Assembly (NCBI RefSeq): GCF_035994185.1
Contig: NZ_CP108538.1
Span: forward strand, 7,009,501-7,073,500
Length of the DNA: 64,000 nucleotides
Direction of reading: 5' to 3'
Source of the DNA: Streptomyces sp. NBC_01217
GTDB taxonomy: Bacteria > Actinomycetota > Actinomycetes > Streptomycetales > Streptomycetaceae
Part shown: positions 1 to 7,782 of the stretch, in pieces
How positions within the stretch are numbered: position 1 is the stretch's first letter
How the letters are laid out: every line of letters begins with the position of its first letter
The notes under the pieces: generated by a model
Seen by the model: only the letters and a program-made list of their open reading frames with translations
Database searches by the model: none
What the model was told of the DNA's origin: nothing
Made by a program: the position numbers and the translations under genes

Positions 1-1
1 C

Positions 2-1279
2 GCGGTCGAGTGGGGCGTGGCACTGCACGAGCTGATGGACGCCCATCTCATCGAGGTGGTCTCCGGGACCGACCAGGACACCTTCCGCTACCGCATCCAT
101 GATCTGGTGCGGGTCTTCGCCCGTGAGCGCGCCCAGGCCGAGGAGCCGGAGCAGGAGATCTCCAGGGCCAGACACGAACTCATGGAGGTGTACCTCGGGC
201 TGGCGGTGCGGGCGCACCGGGCGGAGTACGGCGGCGACTACACCCTGCTGCACGGATCGGCCGCGCTGCGCCGCGAACCGCCCCTGATCCCACCGCTGCT
301 GTCCAGCAACCCCCTGCGGTGGATGGACAGCGAGCGGGCCAACCTGATCTGGGCCACCCGCGAGGCAGCACTCGCCGGAGCCGACGAGATCAGCTGGGAC
401 CTCGCGGTCACGGCGGTCACGCTGTTCGAGAGCCACGGCTACTACGACGAGTGGCTCATCACCCATACGGAGGCCCTGGAGGCCGTACGCAGGGCGGGCA
501 ACCGCCGCGGGGAGGTCGTGCTCCTGTCCTCGCTCGGGGCACTGAACATCTTCAAGCAGAACCTCGCGGAGGCGGGATGCCTGCTGCGGGAGGCGCTGAC
601 GGGCTTCGAGGACATGGGAGAGCACCACGGGAGAGTTCTCGTGCTGCGCAATCTGGCCTACCTGCAACGCGTACAGGGCAAGCGGGCGGAGGCACTGACC
701 ACCTATCACGAGGCGCTGACCGGGTGCCGGGAGGTCGGCGACCGGGCCGCCGAGGCACATGTGCTGATCAACATCGCGCAGCTCGGGCTGGCCGACGGCC
801 GCCCGCTGGAGGCGGGCACGCTCCTGGACAGCGCGCTGGCGATCTGCGCCGAGATAGGGGCACAGCGGGTCGCCTCACAGGCGCTGCTCCGCCGGGGCAT
901 GGCCTTTCTGGAGCTGGACAGGTTCGACGACGCCGAACGGATGCTGGATCGCGCCCTGGAGATCGTGCGGCTGCGCGGAGACCTGGAGGGCGAGGCACAT
1001 GTGGTCTGCGGACTGGGCATGACACGGCTGAGGCAGGACCGTCTGGAGGAGGCGTCCGCGCTGCTGCACACCGGAATGACGCTGGCCCAGTCCGCGGGCA
1101 GCCAGGCGCTGCGGGGGCGGGCACTGGTGGCTCTGGGCGATCTGCACCGGGCGCGCGGCGAGGACTCCCTGGCCGCACTGTCCTTCGAGGAGGCCCGCGC
1201 GCTCTTCCTGCAGATCGGCCTCGAAGAGGAACTGGAAGCTCTTTCCGTGGGCAGGGGGAAGATGCTCCGTGGCTGCTGA
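2..1279 (+). CDS. AfsR/SARP-family transcriptional regulator, C-terminal part (5' cut by window edge)
   Basis: The frame is open from base 2 with no convincing start, so this is the tail of a larger protein. The first visible residues form the winged-helix end of an NB-ARC ATPase module; the phrase HDLVRVFARERA is typical of AfsR-like regulators. From about residue 160 to the end there are repeated helical pairs with A/L/G spacing typical of tetratricopeptide repeats (for example EEASALLHTGMTLAQSAGSQ). In this family an N-terminal DNA-binding plus BTAD region precedes the ATPase; both would lie upstream. Such proteins activate secondary-metabolite promoters, and the position at the edge of an NRPS cluster fits a pathway-specific activator. 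The DNA-binding half is not visible, so SARP membership is inferred from the C-terminal half only. Confidence 0.75.
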   Translation, partial: AVEWGVALHELMDAHLIEVVSGTDQDTFRYRIHDLVRVFARERAQAEEPEQEISRARHELMEVYLGLAVRAHRAEYGGDYTLLHGSAALRREPPLIPPLLSSNPLRWMDSERANLIWATREAALAGADEISWDLAVTAVTLFESHGYYDEWLITHTEALEAVRRAGNRRGEVVLLSSLGALNIFKQNLAEAGCLLREALTGFEDMGEHHGRVLVLRNLAYLQRVQGKRAEALTTYHEALTGCREVGDRAAEAHVLINIAQLGLADGRPLEAGTLLDSALAICAEIGAQRVASQALLRRGMAFLELDRFDDAERMLDRALEIVRLRGDLEGEAHVVCGLGMTRLRQDRLEEASALLHTGMTLAQSAGSQALRGRALVALGDLHRARGEDSLAALSFEEARALFLQIGLEEELEALSVGRGKMLRGC

Positions 1280-1333
1280 GAAGAGTGCGCACCGAACCGC
1301 CGCCCCATCCGGACTCCCGGGCTGGAGGTCCAT

Positions 1334-2365
1334 GTGACAGCGCCGCCGTCCGCCCTTGCCGGGCGGATCCAGGTGGACCGCCTGGACAGCGTGCTGCTCC
1401 GCGGGAACCCGCTGGGTGATCCGAGTGAGCGCGAGCTCTGGATCTACCTGCCGCCCGGCTACGACCAGGACCCCCACCGCCGCTATCCGGTGGTCCACGT
1501 CCTGAGCGGCTTCGCGGGCACCGTGCCCATGTGGGGGAACACGGTGCCCTTCGGCCGGACCTTCCCCGAGCAGGTGGACGGGGTGATGGCCGGGGCGCCG
1601 GAGACCGCGTGCATCGTGGTGTTCGTCGACGGCTGGAACCGCTACGGCGGCTCCCAGTACGTCGACTCGACGGCCTCGGGCCCGTACCACTCGTATCTTT
1701 GCGAAGAGGTGGTCGCCCACGTCGACCGTACCTACCGCACCCTGGCGGCCAGGGATCACCGGGCGATCATGGGCAAGTCCTCCGGAGGATTCGGAGCGCT
1801 GGTCGCGGTCATGCTGCGCCCCGACCTCTTCGGGGCCGCGGCCTCGCACGCCGGAGACGCGCTCTATGAGCATGTGTATCTCCCGGAGTTCCGCAACGCC
1901 CTGCGGGCCCTTCGCCGGTACGGCGGGAGCACGGAGGCCTGGACCGAAGGCTTCACCACACGTCCGGGTTCCGAGCCGGAGGATCTGTCGGTGCTCGTGC
2001 TGCTGGCCATGGCCGCCGCCTTCTCGCCCGACGCCGACGGCAGGCCGACGCTGCCGTTCGATCCGGCGACGGGAATGCTGCGCCCCGATGTCTGGCAGCG
2101 GTGGCTGGACTGGGACCCGGTGCGGATGGCCGCACGTCACGCGGATGTCTGGCCGCGGCTGAGGGGGCTGTGGATCGACGCCGGGACCAGGGACGAGTAC
2201 TACCTCGACCTCGGTGCCGCGGCGCTGCGCCACAGTGTGCTGAAGGCCGGGCTGCCGCCGGAGGCGATGAGGTTCGACCTGGTGGAAGGCGCCGATCACG
2301 ACACGATCCGGGGCCGGATGGTCCGGTCCCTGGCCTGGCTCGCCGGGCGGATCGCGGAGCGCTGA
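1334..2365 (+). CDS. Putative esterase, alpha/beta hydrolase (esterase D / Fes type)
   Basis: A 343-residue serine hydrolase of the putative-esterase type (enterochelin esterase/antigen 85-like). The nucleophile elbow is G-K-S-S-G (Ser149). A likely acid lies in IDAGTRDEYY (Asp287) and the likely histidine in GADHDT (His322). There is no signal peptide, so it should act in the cytoplasm. The GTG start at 1334 is preceded by GGAGG at 1324-1328. The gene lies 54 bp behind the regulator on the same strand and ends at a strong hairpin. Esterases of this kind in peptide clusters may hydrolyse ester or lactone bonds, trim acyl intermediates or act in resistance; the sequence does not choose among these roles. 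The fold assignment is firm and the substrate unknown. Confidence 0.75.
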   Translation: MTAPPSALAGRIQVDRLDSVLLRGNPLGDPSERELWIYLPPGYDQDPHRRYPVVHVLSGFAGTVPMWGNTVPFGRTFPEQVDGVMAGAPETACIVVFVDGWNRYGGSQYVDSTASGPYHSYLCEEVVAHVDRTYRTLAARDHRAIMGKSSGGFGALVAVMLRPDLFGAAASHAGDALYEHVYLPEFRNALRALRRYGGSTEAWTEGFTTRPGSEPEDLSVLVLLAMAAAFSPDADGRPTLPFDPATGMLRPDVWQRWLDWDPVRMAARHADVWPRLRGLWIDAGTRDEYYLDLGAAALRHSVLKAGLPPEAMRFDLVEGADHDTIRGRMVRSLAWLAGRIAER

Positions 2366-2381
2366 CCCGGGTCGCCGACGG

Positions 2382-2426
2382 CGTGTGCCGAGCCCGGAAG
2401 GGGGTGGGCTCGGCACACGGGCTTTT
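2382..2426. terminator. Bidirectional intrinsic terminator between convergent genes
   Basis: A perfect 14-bp inverted repeat (2382-2395 with 2406-2419, arm CGTGTGCCGAGCCC) encloses a 10-nt loop and is followed by GGCTTTT. It sits exactly between the stop of the + strand esterase and the stop (2427-2429) of the - strand small gene, so it can serve both. Confidence 0.85.
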
Positions 2427-2624
2427 CTACCAGTGGGTCTCGCCGGGGTCGGTGACCGGCGGCGCGTCCTGGGTTTCGGACACGGGCGGCTCGGTGAGCG
2501 TGGCGGCCACCGGGTGCGCGGCAGAGGGGTGAGCGACCGCCCCGGTGACGAGGGCCAGCGCGGCCGCGGCCGGGACGGCCAGCGCGGCGAAGGTGCGGAG
2601 TACGGCAGGACGGGTGTGCTTCAC
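2427..2624 (-). CDS. Small secreted peptide (65 aa), unknown function
   Basis: A 65-residue protein starting at GTG (2622-2624), with a GGAGA ribosome site 7 nt upstream. Residues 1-35 look like a signal sequence: basic start (KHTR), a hydrophobic Ala/Leu/Val core around residues 11-31, then AHPSA. The rest is short, Pro/Thr/Glu-rich and without cysteines. It lies 40 bp behind the acyl-CoA dehydrogenase gene on the same strand and ends at the shared terminator, so it may be the last gene of the - strand operon. I recognise no family. It could be a tiny exported protein unrelated to the cluster. Confidence 0.55.
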   Translation of the reverse strand: MKHTRPAVLRTFAALAVPAAAALALVTGAVAHPSAAHPVAATLTEPPVSETQDAPPVTDPGETHW

Positions 2625-2664
2625 GTCGGGTCTCCAGATTCGATGAGTGTGTACGGTTCCTCGG

Positions 2665-3891
2665 TCAGTCGTGGTGCCCGAGGGGATACGCGGGTACGTC
2701 CAGGGCCTCCAGCCGGGAGAGCAGCTCGTCGCTGACAGGGTCACGCCGGTCGAGCCCCGATGCCACCAGATCGGCGAGCACCTCGTCGGTCCCGCCGCCG
2801 AGCCGGGAGAGCCGCGCGTCGCGCCACAGCCGCTCCACGGGAAAGTTCGTCGAGTAGCCGCGGGCACCGAAGATCTGCAGAGCGGTGTCGATGATGCGGC
2901 CCGTGATGTCACCGGCGGTCAGCTTGAGCGCCGAGATCTCGTGCGCGGGCATCCTGCCGCTGCGCTGGGCCACGCCCACCAGTTCGGCCAGCCGGCTCTC
3001 CAGGTTCCACAGCTCCGCGCGGCAGGTGGCCAGCCGGTGCCGGATCGCCTGCTTGTCCATGATGCGGGCGTCCCCGGTCGTCCGCCGCCGCGCGTAGGCG
3101 ACGGCCAGACGCAGCGCGGTGTCCGCCGCCGCGGTGAGCTGCGCGCAGATCGCCAGGCGCTCGAACTGCAGCAGATGTGTCGCGTAGAGAAGACCGATGC
3201 TCGGCTTGCCCAGCAGCGCGTCCGACTGCAGTGTGGCGTCGAAGGTCACCTGCCCGGCGTCGCAGCCGCGCAGCCCGACGGTGTCGAAGAAGCCGTCGAC
3301 GCTGACTCCCGGGTGGTCGAGCGGCAGCAGGAACAGGCTGAGATCGCTCACATGGGCCGGATTCTCCGGCTTGGCCAGGACCAGGATGTAGTCGGCCCGG
3401 CCCACGTTGGAGATGTAGCGCTTGCAGCCGCGCAGCCGCCAACCGCCTTCCACGGCGGTCGCGGTGGTGCGCAGCCCGCGCAGGTTCGACCCGCCGTGCG
3501 GTTCGGTGGCCCCGAAGCAGCCGATCGTCTTTCCGTCCAGGGCCTCCTCCAGCAGGGAGAGCTGGTAGGGAGTCTCCCCGAGCCAGCGCAGTGCGCCGAT
3601 GAAGATCTCACTGTGCCCCATGGCCACGACGGCCGCCCCGCTGCTGGACCGGTACAACTCCTGGGCCATCGTCACCAGTTGTGGGAGCCCCTGCTCCGCC
3701 CCGTGCTCCCAGCGGCGCCGGAACACTCCGGCACGGCCCAGCGCGGCGGGGACCTCCCGCGGGGTGTGCCGCTCCTGCTCCCAGCGCTCGAAGTCCTTCT
3801 CGTCGAAGGCGGCCAGCGCGTCGTTGACCTGGTTGCGGAACTCGTGCAGCTGGGAGTTCTCCTGGGCTTCCCTCACAGGTATCCGGGTCAC
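2665..3891 (-). CDS. Acyl-CoA dehydrogenase family flavoprotein
   Basis: A 408-residue FAD enzyme of the acyl-CoA dehydrogenase family, expected to introduce a double bond into an acyl thioester. The FAD/substrate middle-domain signature CFGATEPHGGSN is at about 125-136 and the C-terminal IFGARGYSTNFPVERLWRDAR at about 343-363. The medium-chain-type catalytic Glu of the YEGT motif is absent (GGGT instead). The isovaleryl/long-chain-type position is filled by Glu244 in QFERLAI, so the enzyme is probably active with the base on the alternative helix. The GTG start overlaps the upstream aminotransferase stop as GTGA, with GGAG just before it. It shares the operon with a fatty-acyl-AMP ligase and ACP, so an ACP-bound acyl substrate is more likely than acyl-CoA. 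That substrate is an inference. Confidence 0.85.
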   Translation of the reverse strand: MTRIPVREAQENSQLHEFRNQVNDALAAFDEKDFERWEQERHTPREVPAALGRAGVFRRRWEHGAEQGLPQLVTMAQELYRSSSGAAVVAMGHSEIFIGALRWLGETPYQLSLLEEALDGKTIGCFGATEPHGGSNLRGLRTTATAVEGGWRLRGCKRYISNVGRADYILVLAKPENPAHVSDLSLFLLPLDHPGVSVDGFFDTVGLRGCDAGQVTFDATLQSDALLGKPSIGLLYATHLLQFERLAICAQLTAAADTALRLAVAYARRRTTGDARIMDKQAIRHRLATCRAELWNLESRLAELVGVAQRSGRMPAHEISALKLTAGDITGRIIDTALQIFGARGYSTNFPVERLWRDARLSRLGGGTDEVLADLVASGLDRRDPVSDELLSRLEALDVPAYPLGHHD

Positions 3892-4784
3892 GGGAGCTCC
3901 TTCAGCCAGTCGGGGTAGCCGCTGCCGTGGACGGCACCGCGGAGGTCCTCGGTCAGCGCGGTGGTGAGTTCTCCGGGAACACCGGCGCCGATGGTGCGCC
4001 CGTCGACGGAGACGACCGGTACGACACCTGCGGCGGTTCCGGTCAGGAAGCACTCGTCGGCCAGGTACAGATCGCTGCGCACCAGGTTCTCCTCGCGGAC
4101 CGCGACGCCGCGCGCCGCCGCCAGCGTCATGACCGAGTCCCTGGTGATGCCGCCGAGCGCACCGCTGGTCGTGGGCGGCGTGCTCAGTACCCCGCCACGT
4201 ACCGTGAAGAGGTTGTGCACCCAGCCGTCGGCGACATGGCCGTCCCCGTTGAGCAGGATCGCCTCGTGATAGCCCGAGCGCACGGCCTCGCTCTGGGCGA
4301 GGAAGGCGTTCAGGTACTGCCCGGTGGCTTTCGCCGCGGGGGGAAGGGAGTTGGCCGACATGCGCCGGAAGCTGGAGATCTGGGCGGTGACGCCCTGCGT
4401 GGGCGCCTCGCCGGCCAGCGGGCCGTGCGCACTGGGGATGACCGCCGCGTGGAACGGTGCGGCGAGCGGATTCGGGCCGTCGCCGAGGAACACGATCGGC
4501 CGCAGATAGCAGTCCCCGAGACCGTTGGCCGCCACCACCTCGGCACAGGCCCGGGTCAGCTCGTCGACGGAGTAGGGCAAGGACACCCCGTAGACAGCGG
4601 CTGATCTGGCCAGGCGGTCGAGATGGTCGGTCAGACGGAAGGCCACGGTCCCGCGGCTCGTGCGGTGACAGCGAATGCCCTCGAAGAATCCGATGCCGTA
4701 ATGCAGGCCCAACACACTGACATGGACGTTCGCGTCCTCCCACGCGACGATCTCACCGTCGAGCCAGATCGACTTGGCCGTCAT
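3888..4784 (-). CDS. Class IV (branched-chain/D-amino-acid type) aminotransferase
   Basis: A 298-residue PLP enzyme of fold type IV, resembling IlvE. The PLP lysine is in AAKATGQYLN (Lys152), followed by SEAVRSGYHEAILLNGDG. The usual Glu that contacts the PLP ring nitrogen (in SEGAGENLF) is replaced by Asp186 in ADGWVHNLF, and the GEN turn is lost, so specificity may differ from ordinary branched-chain aminotransferases. I chose the ATG at 4782-4784 because AAAGGGGG lies about 8 nt before it; a GTG nine bases upstream would leave no room for a ribosome site. It lies 43 bp behind the acyl-AMP ligase and overlaps the dehydrogenase gene. In this operon it probably installs or removes an amino group on the acyl precursor, or supplies an amino acid. 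Confidence 0.8.
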   Translation of the reverse strand: MTAKSIWLDGEIVAWEDANVHVSVLGLHYGIGFFEGIRCHRTSRGTVAFRLTDHLDRLARSAAVYGVSLPYSVDELTRACAEVVAANGLGDCYLRPIVFLGDGPNPLAAPFHAAVIPSAHGPLAGEAPTQGVTAQISSFRRMSANSLPPAAKATGQYLNAFLAQSEAVRSGYHEAILLNGDGHVADGWVHNLFTVRGGVLSTPPTTSGALGGITRDSVMTLAAARGVAVREENLVRSDLYLADECFLTGTAAGVVPVVSVDGRTIGAGVPGELTTALTEDLRGAVHGSGYPDWLKELP

Positions 4785-4827
4785 CCAGAGCACCCCCTTT
4801 CAGTGAAGTTGATGGGCGGACAGCCGA

Positions 4828-6480
4828 CTACTTGAGTTCCGCGACGGTGCGGGGTGCCACGTCGCCGTTCTCGACCAGTTCGCGGCACCGGGCGCGCTGG
4901 ACCTTTCCGGAGGTCGTCCGGGGAATGGTGCGGGGTCGCACCACCCGGACCGAGGTCAGCCGGGTGCCGAGGACGCGGCTGACGCAGGAGCGGATCTCCC
5001 GGGCGAGCGCCGTCATGTCATCGCGTGCGGCGTCCGATGTGTGGACCCGCTCCACCTCGACCAGCAGGCCGAAGCGGGTGTCGTCGCCAGGATCGCGGAA
5101 GGCGGCACAGGCGCGCACCACGTTGTTGCCGACGTCCTGGACGACCGCCTCGACGTCCTCGGCGAAGATGTTCCGCCCGGCCAGGGCGATCACCTCGTTG
5201 CGGCGGCCGATCACATAGAGCTCCCCCTCGTGGACGAAGCCGCCGTCACCGGTGTCGTGCCACGGGCCCGTCGAGGCCTGGAAGCCGTCGGTGGTCTGAT
5301 ACCCGGCGAAGCGTGACGCCCCGCCGAGATGGATCGGCGTCGGCTCCGCTCCCGTGCGCAGCTTCAGGCTCACCCCGGTCAGCGGCACACCGAGCGAGAC
5401 ATGCCCGCCGGGGCCCAGCTTCGGCCCGCGCCCCACCGGAGTGGTGGTCGTGCCGACCACGCCCTCGGCCAGGCCGTAGCTCGGCTGGATCGCCTCCCAG
5501 GGGAAGCCGTGCGGGCCGGCCGCCCGGTGGAAGTCGAGCAGGCTCTGCCACTGCAGCCGTTCCCCGCCGCTCAGGGACACCCGCATCCTGGAGAGGTCGA
5601 GCTTCTCCTCGTAGGGCACCGCGGCGGCGAGACGGTAGGCGAAGTTGGGTGCGGCGGTGATCGTCGCCCGCTCCTGGGAGAGCGAGGTCAGCCAGCTGGA
5701 CGGCCGGCCGGCGAAGGTCGAGGGCGTCGACAGCACGATGTCGATGCGGGCGGACAGCCCGCTGAGGAACATGGCCACCAGACCCATGTCGTGGTAAAGC
5801 GGCAGCCAGGAGACCATGCGGTCCTCACCCGGCACCATGGCCATGGAGCTGGTGCCCAGCACATGGAGGTGACCGGCGAGCGTCCGCCCGTCGATGACGA
5901 CACCCTTGGGGGTGCCGATGCTCCCGGAGGTGAACTGGACCAGGGCCCTGTCCGGGATGGCGTGGTCGGGGATGCTGACATGGCCGTGGTCCGGCATGGT
6001 CAGCGCGGACTGGTGCAGCAACTGCGTACCCGGGGGCAACGGCAGTGTGTCCGCGTCCTCGTCGCTGACGAAGAACGCGCAGCCCATGGTGGCCAGAACC
6101 GCGCCGATACCGCCCGACTGCGACAGCCGGCCGGCGCGCAGCGGTGGTACGGACACCAGGCAGCCGCCCGCCATCCAGGTACCCAGCACGGTCAGTACGG
6201 AGGCGAGGTCGTTGGTGACGACACAGGCGACCGGGGTGCCCGGAGTCACCCCGGCCCTGCTCAGCCGGGCAGCCGTCACGGCTGCCCGCTGGGTGAGTTC
6301 CGGGTAGCTCAGCCGCACGACCGATCTGCCGTCGGACAGGGTGACCCCGTGGTCCTTGGCCCGGTGCGGCCGGACGATCTCCTCAAGACTGGCATGCACG
6401 GCCGGGTGCGGCGCCCCGTGGATGACGGTCTCGTCGTCCTTCGCCTCCGCATGCGACTCGCCACGCAGGACCGTCGTCAT
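4828..6480 (-). CDS. Fatty-acyl-AMP ligase / acyl-ACP synthetase (AMP-binding enzyme)
   Basis: A 550-residue ANL-superfamily enzyme that should activate a carboxylic acid as its adenylate and load it on the ACP encoded two genes upstream. The P-loop motif FTSGSIGTPKGV is at about 183-194. WLPLYHDMGLV (225-235) and SYGLAEG are typical of fatty-acyl-AMP ligases rather than amino-acid A domains. GRRNEVIALAGRNIFAEDVE marks the hinge, and TTSGKVQR near the C terminus carries the catalytic lysine. The ATG start overlaps the upstream stop (ATGA). In lipopeptide clusters such ligases prepare the N-terminal acyl group for a condensation domain. The exact acid cannot be read from the sequence. Confidence 0.88.
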   Translation of the reverse strand: MTTVLRGESHAEAKDDETVIHGAPHPAVHASLEEIVRPHRAKDHGVTLSDGRSVVRLSYPELTQRAAVTAARLSRAGVTPGTPVACVVTNDLASVLTVLGTWMAGGCLVSVPPLRAGRLSQSGGIGAVLATMGCAFFVSDEDADTLPLPPGTQLLHQSALTMPDHGHVSIPDHAIPDRALVQFTSGSIGTPKGVVIDGRTLAGHLHVLGTSSMAMVPGEDRMVSWLPLYHDMGLVAMFLSGLSARIDIVLSTPSTFAGRPSSWLTSLSQERATITAAPNFAYRLAAAVPYEEKLDLSRMRVSLSGGERLQWQSLLDFHRAAGPHGFPWEAIQPSYGLAEGVVGTTTTPVGRGPKLGPGGHVSLGVPLTGVSLKLRTGAEPTPIHLGGASRFAGYQTTDGFQASTGPWHDTGDGGFVHEGELYVIGRRNEVIALAGRNIFAEDVEAVVQDVGNNVVRACAAFRDPGDDTRFGLLVEVERVHTSDAARDDMTALAREIRSCVSRVLGTRLTSVRVVRPRTIPRTTSGKVQRARCRELVENGDVAPRTVAELK

Positions 6481-7052
6481 GAGGCGCTGCCCGGGCGCAT
6501 GCCGGAACTGAAGGTGTCGGTGGCGTGCAGTTCCGTCATGGTCCGCTCGTCGGCGGCCAGGGCCCGGTCGATGACCGACTCCAGCTTCGGATTGCTCAGG
6601 GCGCGGCGCTGCAGTTCCTCGTTGATGTACGAGACGTGCCAGAGCTCGTCCTTGAGGATGCCCCGCAGGGTCCTGCGGATGACCGAGGGGATGTCCTTGA
6701 CGTCCAGGTGCTCCTCGTACTGCGCACAGCCGCGGCGCTCGGAGACCCAGGTGAGGGCGAGGAACTCGTCCAGCGAGCGGGGTATGCCGAAGTGCTGGGC
6801 GAGCAGGGTCTGGTACGGCTCGTCGACCTCGTGGATCTCGCCGCCCATGTCCTGGATGGCCTTGGTCCACAACCAGGCGTGCACGGCCTCGTCGCGAAGA
6901 TGGCGGCTCAGGTCGTTGCGCAGCTGGAGGTTGTCCGCCAGCCGGCCCAGTCGCATGATCGCGCCCGCGCCGTGGACCTCGGCCGCTCGGTACTGGTTGA
7001 GGAGTGCCAGGGGCTCCAACTCGTCCTGGCCAACCGTCTGCTGAGTGTTCAC
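6477..7052 (-). CDS. Ferritin-like diiron protein, probable oxygenase/desaturase
   Basis: A 191-residue helical protein with a full set of four-helix-bundle diiron ligands: Glu25 (RAAEVHG), Glu55 and His58 (DEAVH), Glu105 (SERRG), and Glu136 and His139 (DELWH). This E/ExxH/E/ExxH spacing is that of ferritin-like oxidases such as MiaE- or desaturase-type enzymes. The protein lies between an ACP and an acyl-AMP ligase and is coupled to both by 4-bp overlaps (GTGA and ATGA). An oxidative step on an ACP-bound acyl chain (desaturation, hydroxylation, N-oxygenation or decarboxylation) is therefore the most economical role. I do not recognise a characterised homologue. The GTG start (7050-7052) is chosen because it overlaps the ACP stop and because only out-of-frame residues of the ACP gene lie upstream. 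Confidence 0.72.
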   Translation of the reverse strand: MNTQQTVGQDELEPLALLNQYRAAEVHGAGAIMRLGRLADNLQLRNDLSRHLRDEAVHAWLWTKAIQDMGGEIHEVDEPYQTLLAQHFGIPRSLDEFLALTWVSERRGCAQYEEHLDVKDIPSVIRRTLRGILKDELWHVSYINEELQRRALSNPKLESVIDRALAADERTMTELHATDTFSSGMRPGSAS

Positions 7053-7303
7053 GCGGGCTCTCCGATCACGCCCGAGGACAGGATCTTCGCCACGCCCCCG
7101 ACGGTCTGGAAGTCCCTGAGCGACGTCACGTTCAGCTGCTGCCCGGTCTCCTGGTGCACCGCGGCCAGGAGTTCGGCCGCGTCCAGCGAGTCGAAGCCCA
7201 GGTCCTCCACCAGATTTGTGTCGGGGGTGACGTCCTTCAAGGAGATCGGGCGGCCTCGGCAAATCAGCCGCGCAATAATTTCAACTGCCTGATCCTCTGT
7301 CAT
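7049..7303 (-). CDS. Stand-alone acyl carrier protein
   Basis: An 84-residue acyl carrier protein with the 4'-phosphopantetheine site at Ser39 in EDLGFDSLDAAELL. It is slightly longer than a typical ACP because of a short C-terminal tail. The ATG at 7301-7303 follows AAAGGAG with a 5-nt gap, which decides it over an upstream TTG at 7324. It is the first gene of the leftward operon and faces the divergent promoter region. It should carry the acyl group installed by the neighbouring acyl-AMP ligase while the diiron protein, aminotransferase and dehydrogenase modify it. Delivery to an NRPS condensation domain is an inference. Confidence 0.88.
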   Translation of the reverse strand: MTEDQAVEIIARLICRGRPISLKDVTPDTNLVEDLGFDSLDAAELLAAVHQETGQQLNVTSLRDFQTVGGVAKILSSGVIGEPA

Positions 7304-7528
7304 TTCGGCTCCTTTGTTGGGCAACCGTTCTGCGGTCAGGAGCGTTTCAGCCGGAAGTTCGGCAAGTCAAGGGGGGATTGGCGGCGAATAGCGAACCGAT
7401 AGCGGCGGCCCGAGCGGCAGATGGAAGAAGGATAGGTGGCAGATGGACGCGTCCATATGCTGGTGACGAAAACCAAGCCGCCAGCAGATTCCGGCATTTG
7501 TGAGACGCACGGGAGAGAGGTGGGAGCA
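7304..7528. promoter_or_regulatory. Divergent promoter region with 11-bp-spaced heptamers (possible SARP box)
   Basis: These 225 bp separate the leftward acyl operon from the rightward NRPS operon and must hold both promoters. Three related heptamers recur with exact 11-bp periodicity: TCAGGAG at 7336, TCAGCCG at 7347 and TTCGGCA at 7358. SARP activators bind heptamer direct repeats with 4-bp spacers, and an AfsR/SARP-type gene lies at the window's left end. The match is by eye and the repeats are imperfect. I see no convincing -10/-35 pair. Confidence 0.4.
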
Positions 7529-7756
7529 ATGTCCGAGGACACGCCCCAGGTCGAGCGCTACAGCGTCGTGGTCAATCACGAGGAGCAGTACTCCATCTGG
7601 CGTGAAGGGCGCCCGCTGCCCGACGGCTGGAGTGCGGAAGGCGTCTCGGGGACGAAGGAGGAGTGCCTGGAGCGGATCGAGAAGATCTGGGTGGATATGC
7701 GCCCGCTGAGTCTGCGGATTCAAATGGATCAGCGGGCCGTTAATAGCGCGGGTTGA
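7529..7756 (+). CDS. MbtH-like protein 1
   Basis: A 75-residue MbtH-family chaperone that binds and activates NRPS adenylation domains. The family signature is intact: NHEEQYSIW near the start, PDGW in the middle, [14 protein letters not shown] at the end. The ATG at 7529 follows GAGAGAGGTGGGAG; in-frame codons further upstream lack the family pattern. It is the first gene of the rightward operon and precedes the Ser-specific NRPS by 26 bp. A second MbtH gene starts the next transcription unit, so each NRPS set seems to carry its own partner. Confidence 0.93.
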   Translation: MSEDTPQVERYSVVVNHEEQYSIWREGRPLPDGWSAEGVSGTKEECLERIEKIWVDMRPLSLRIQMDQRAVNSAG

Positions 7757-7782
7757 GCCGGGGCGGGGGATCGGGAAAGAAA

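Noticed and set aside
2665..4743. A single 692-residue - strand protein covering the dehydrogenase and aminotransferase region
   Set aside because: The first part is out of frame with the aminotransferase and shows no homology; the real dehydrogenase starts at GTG 3889-3891 with a coupled overlap.
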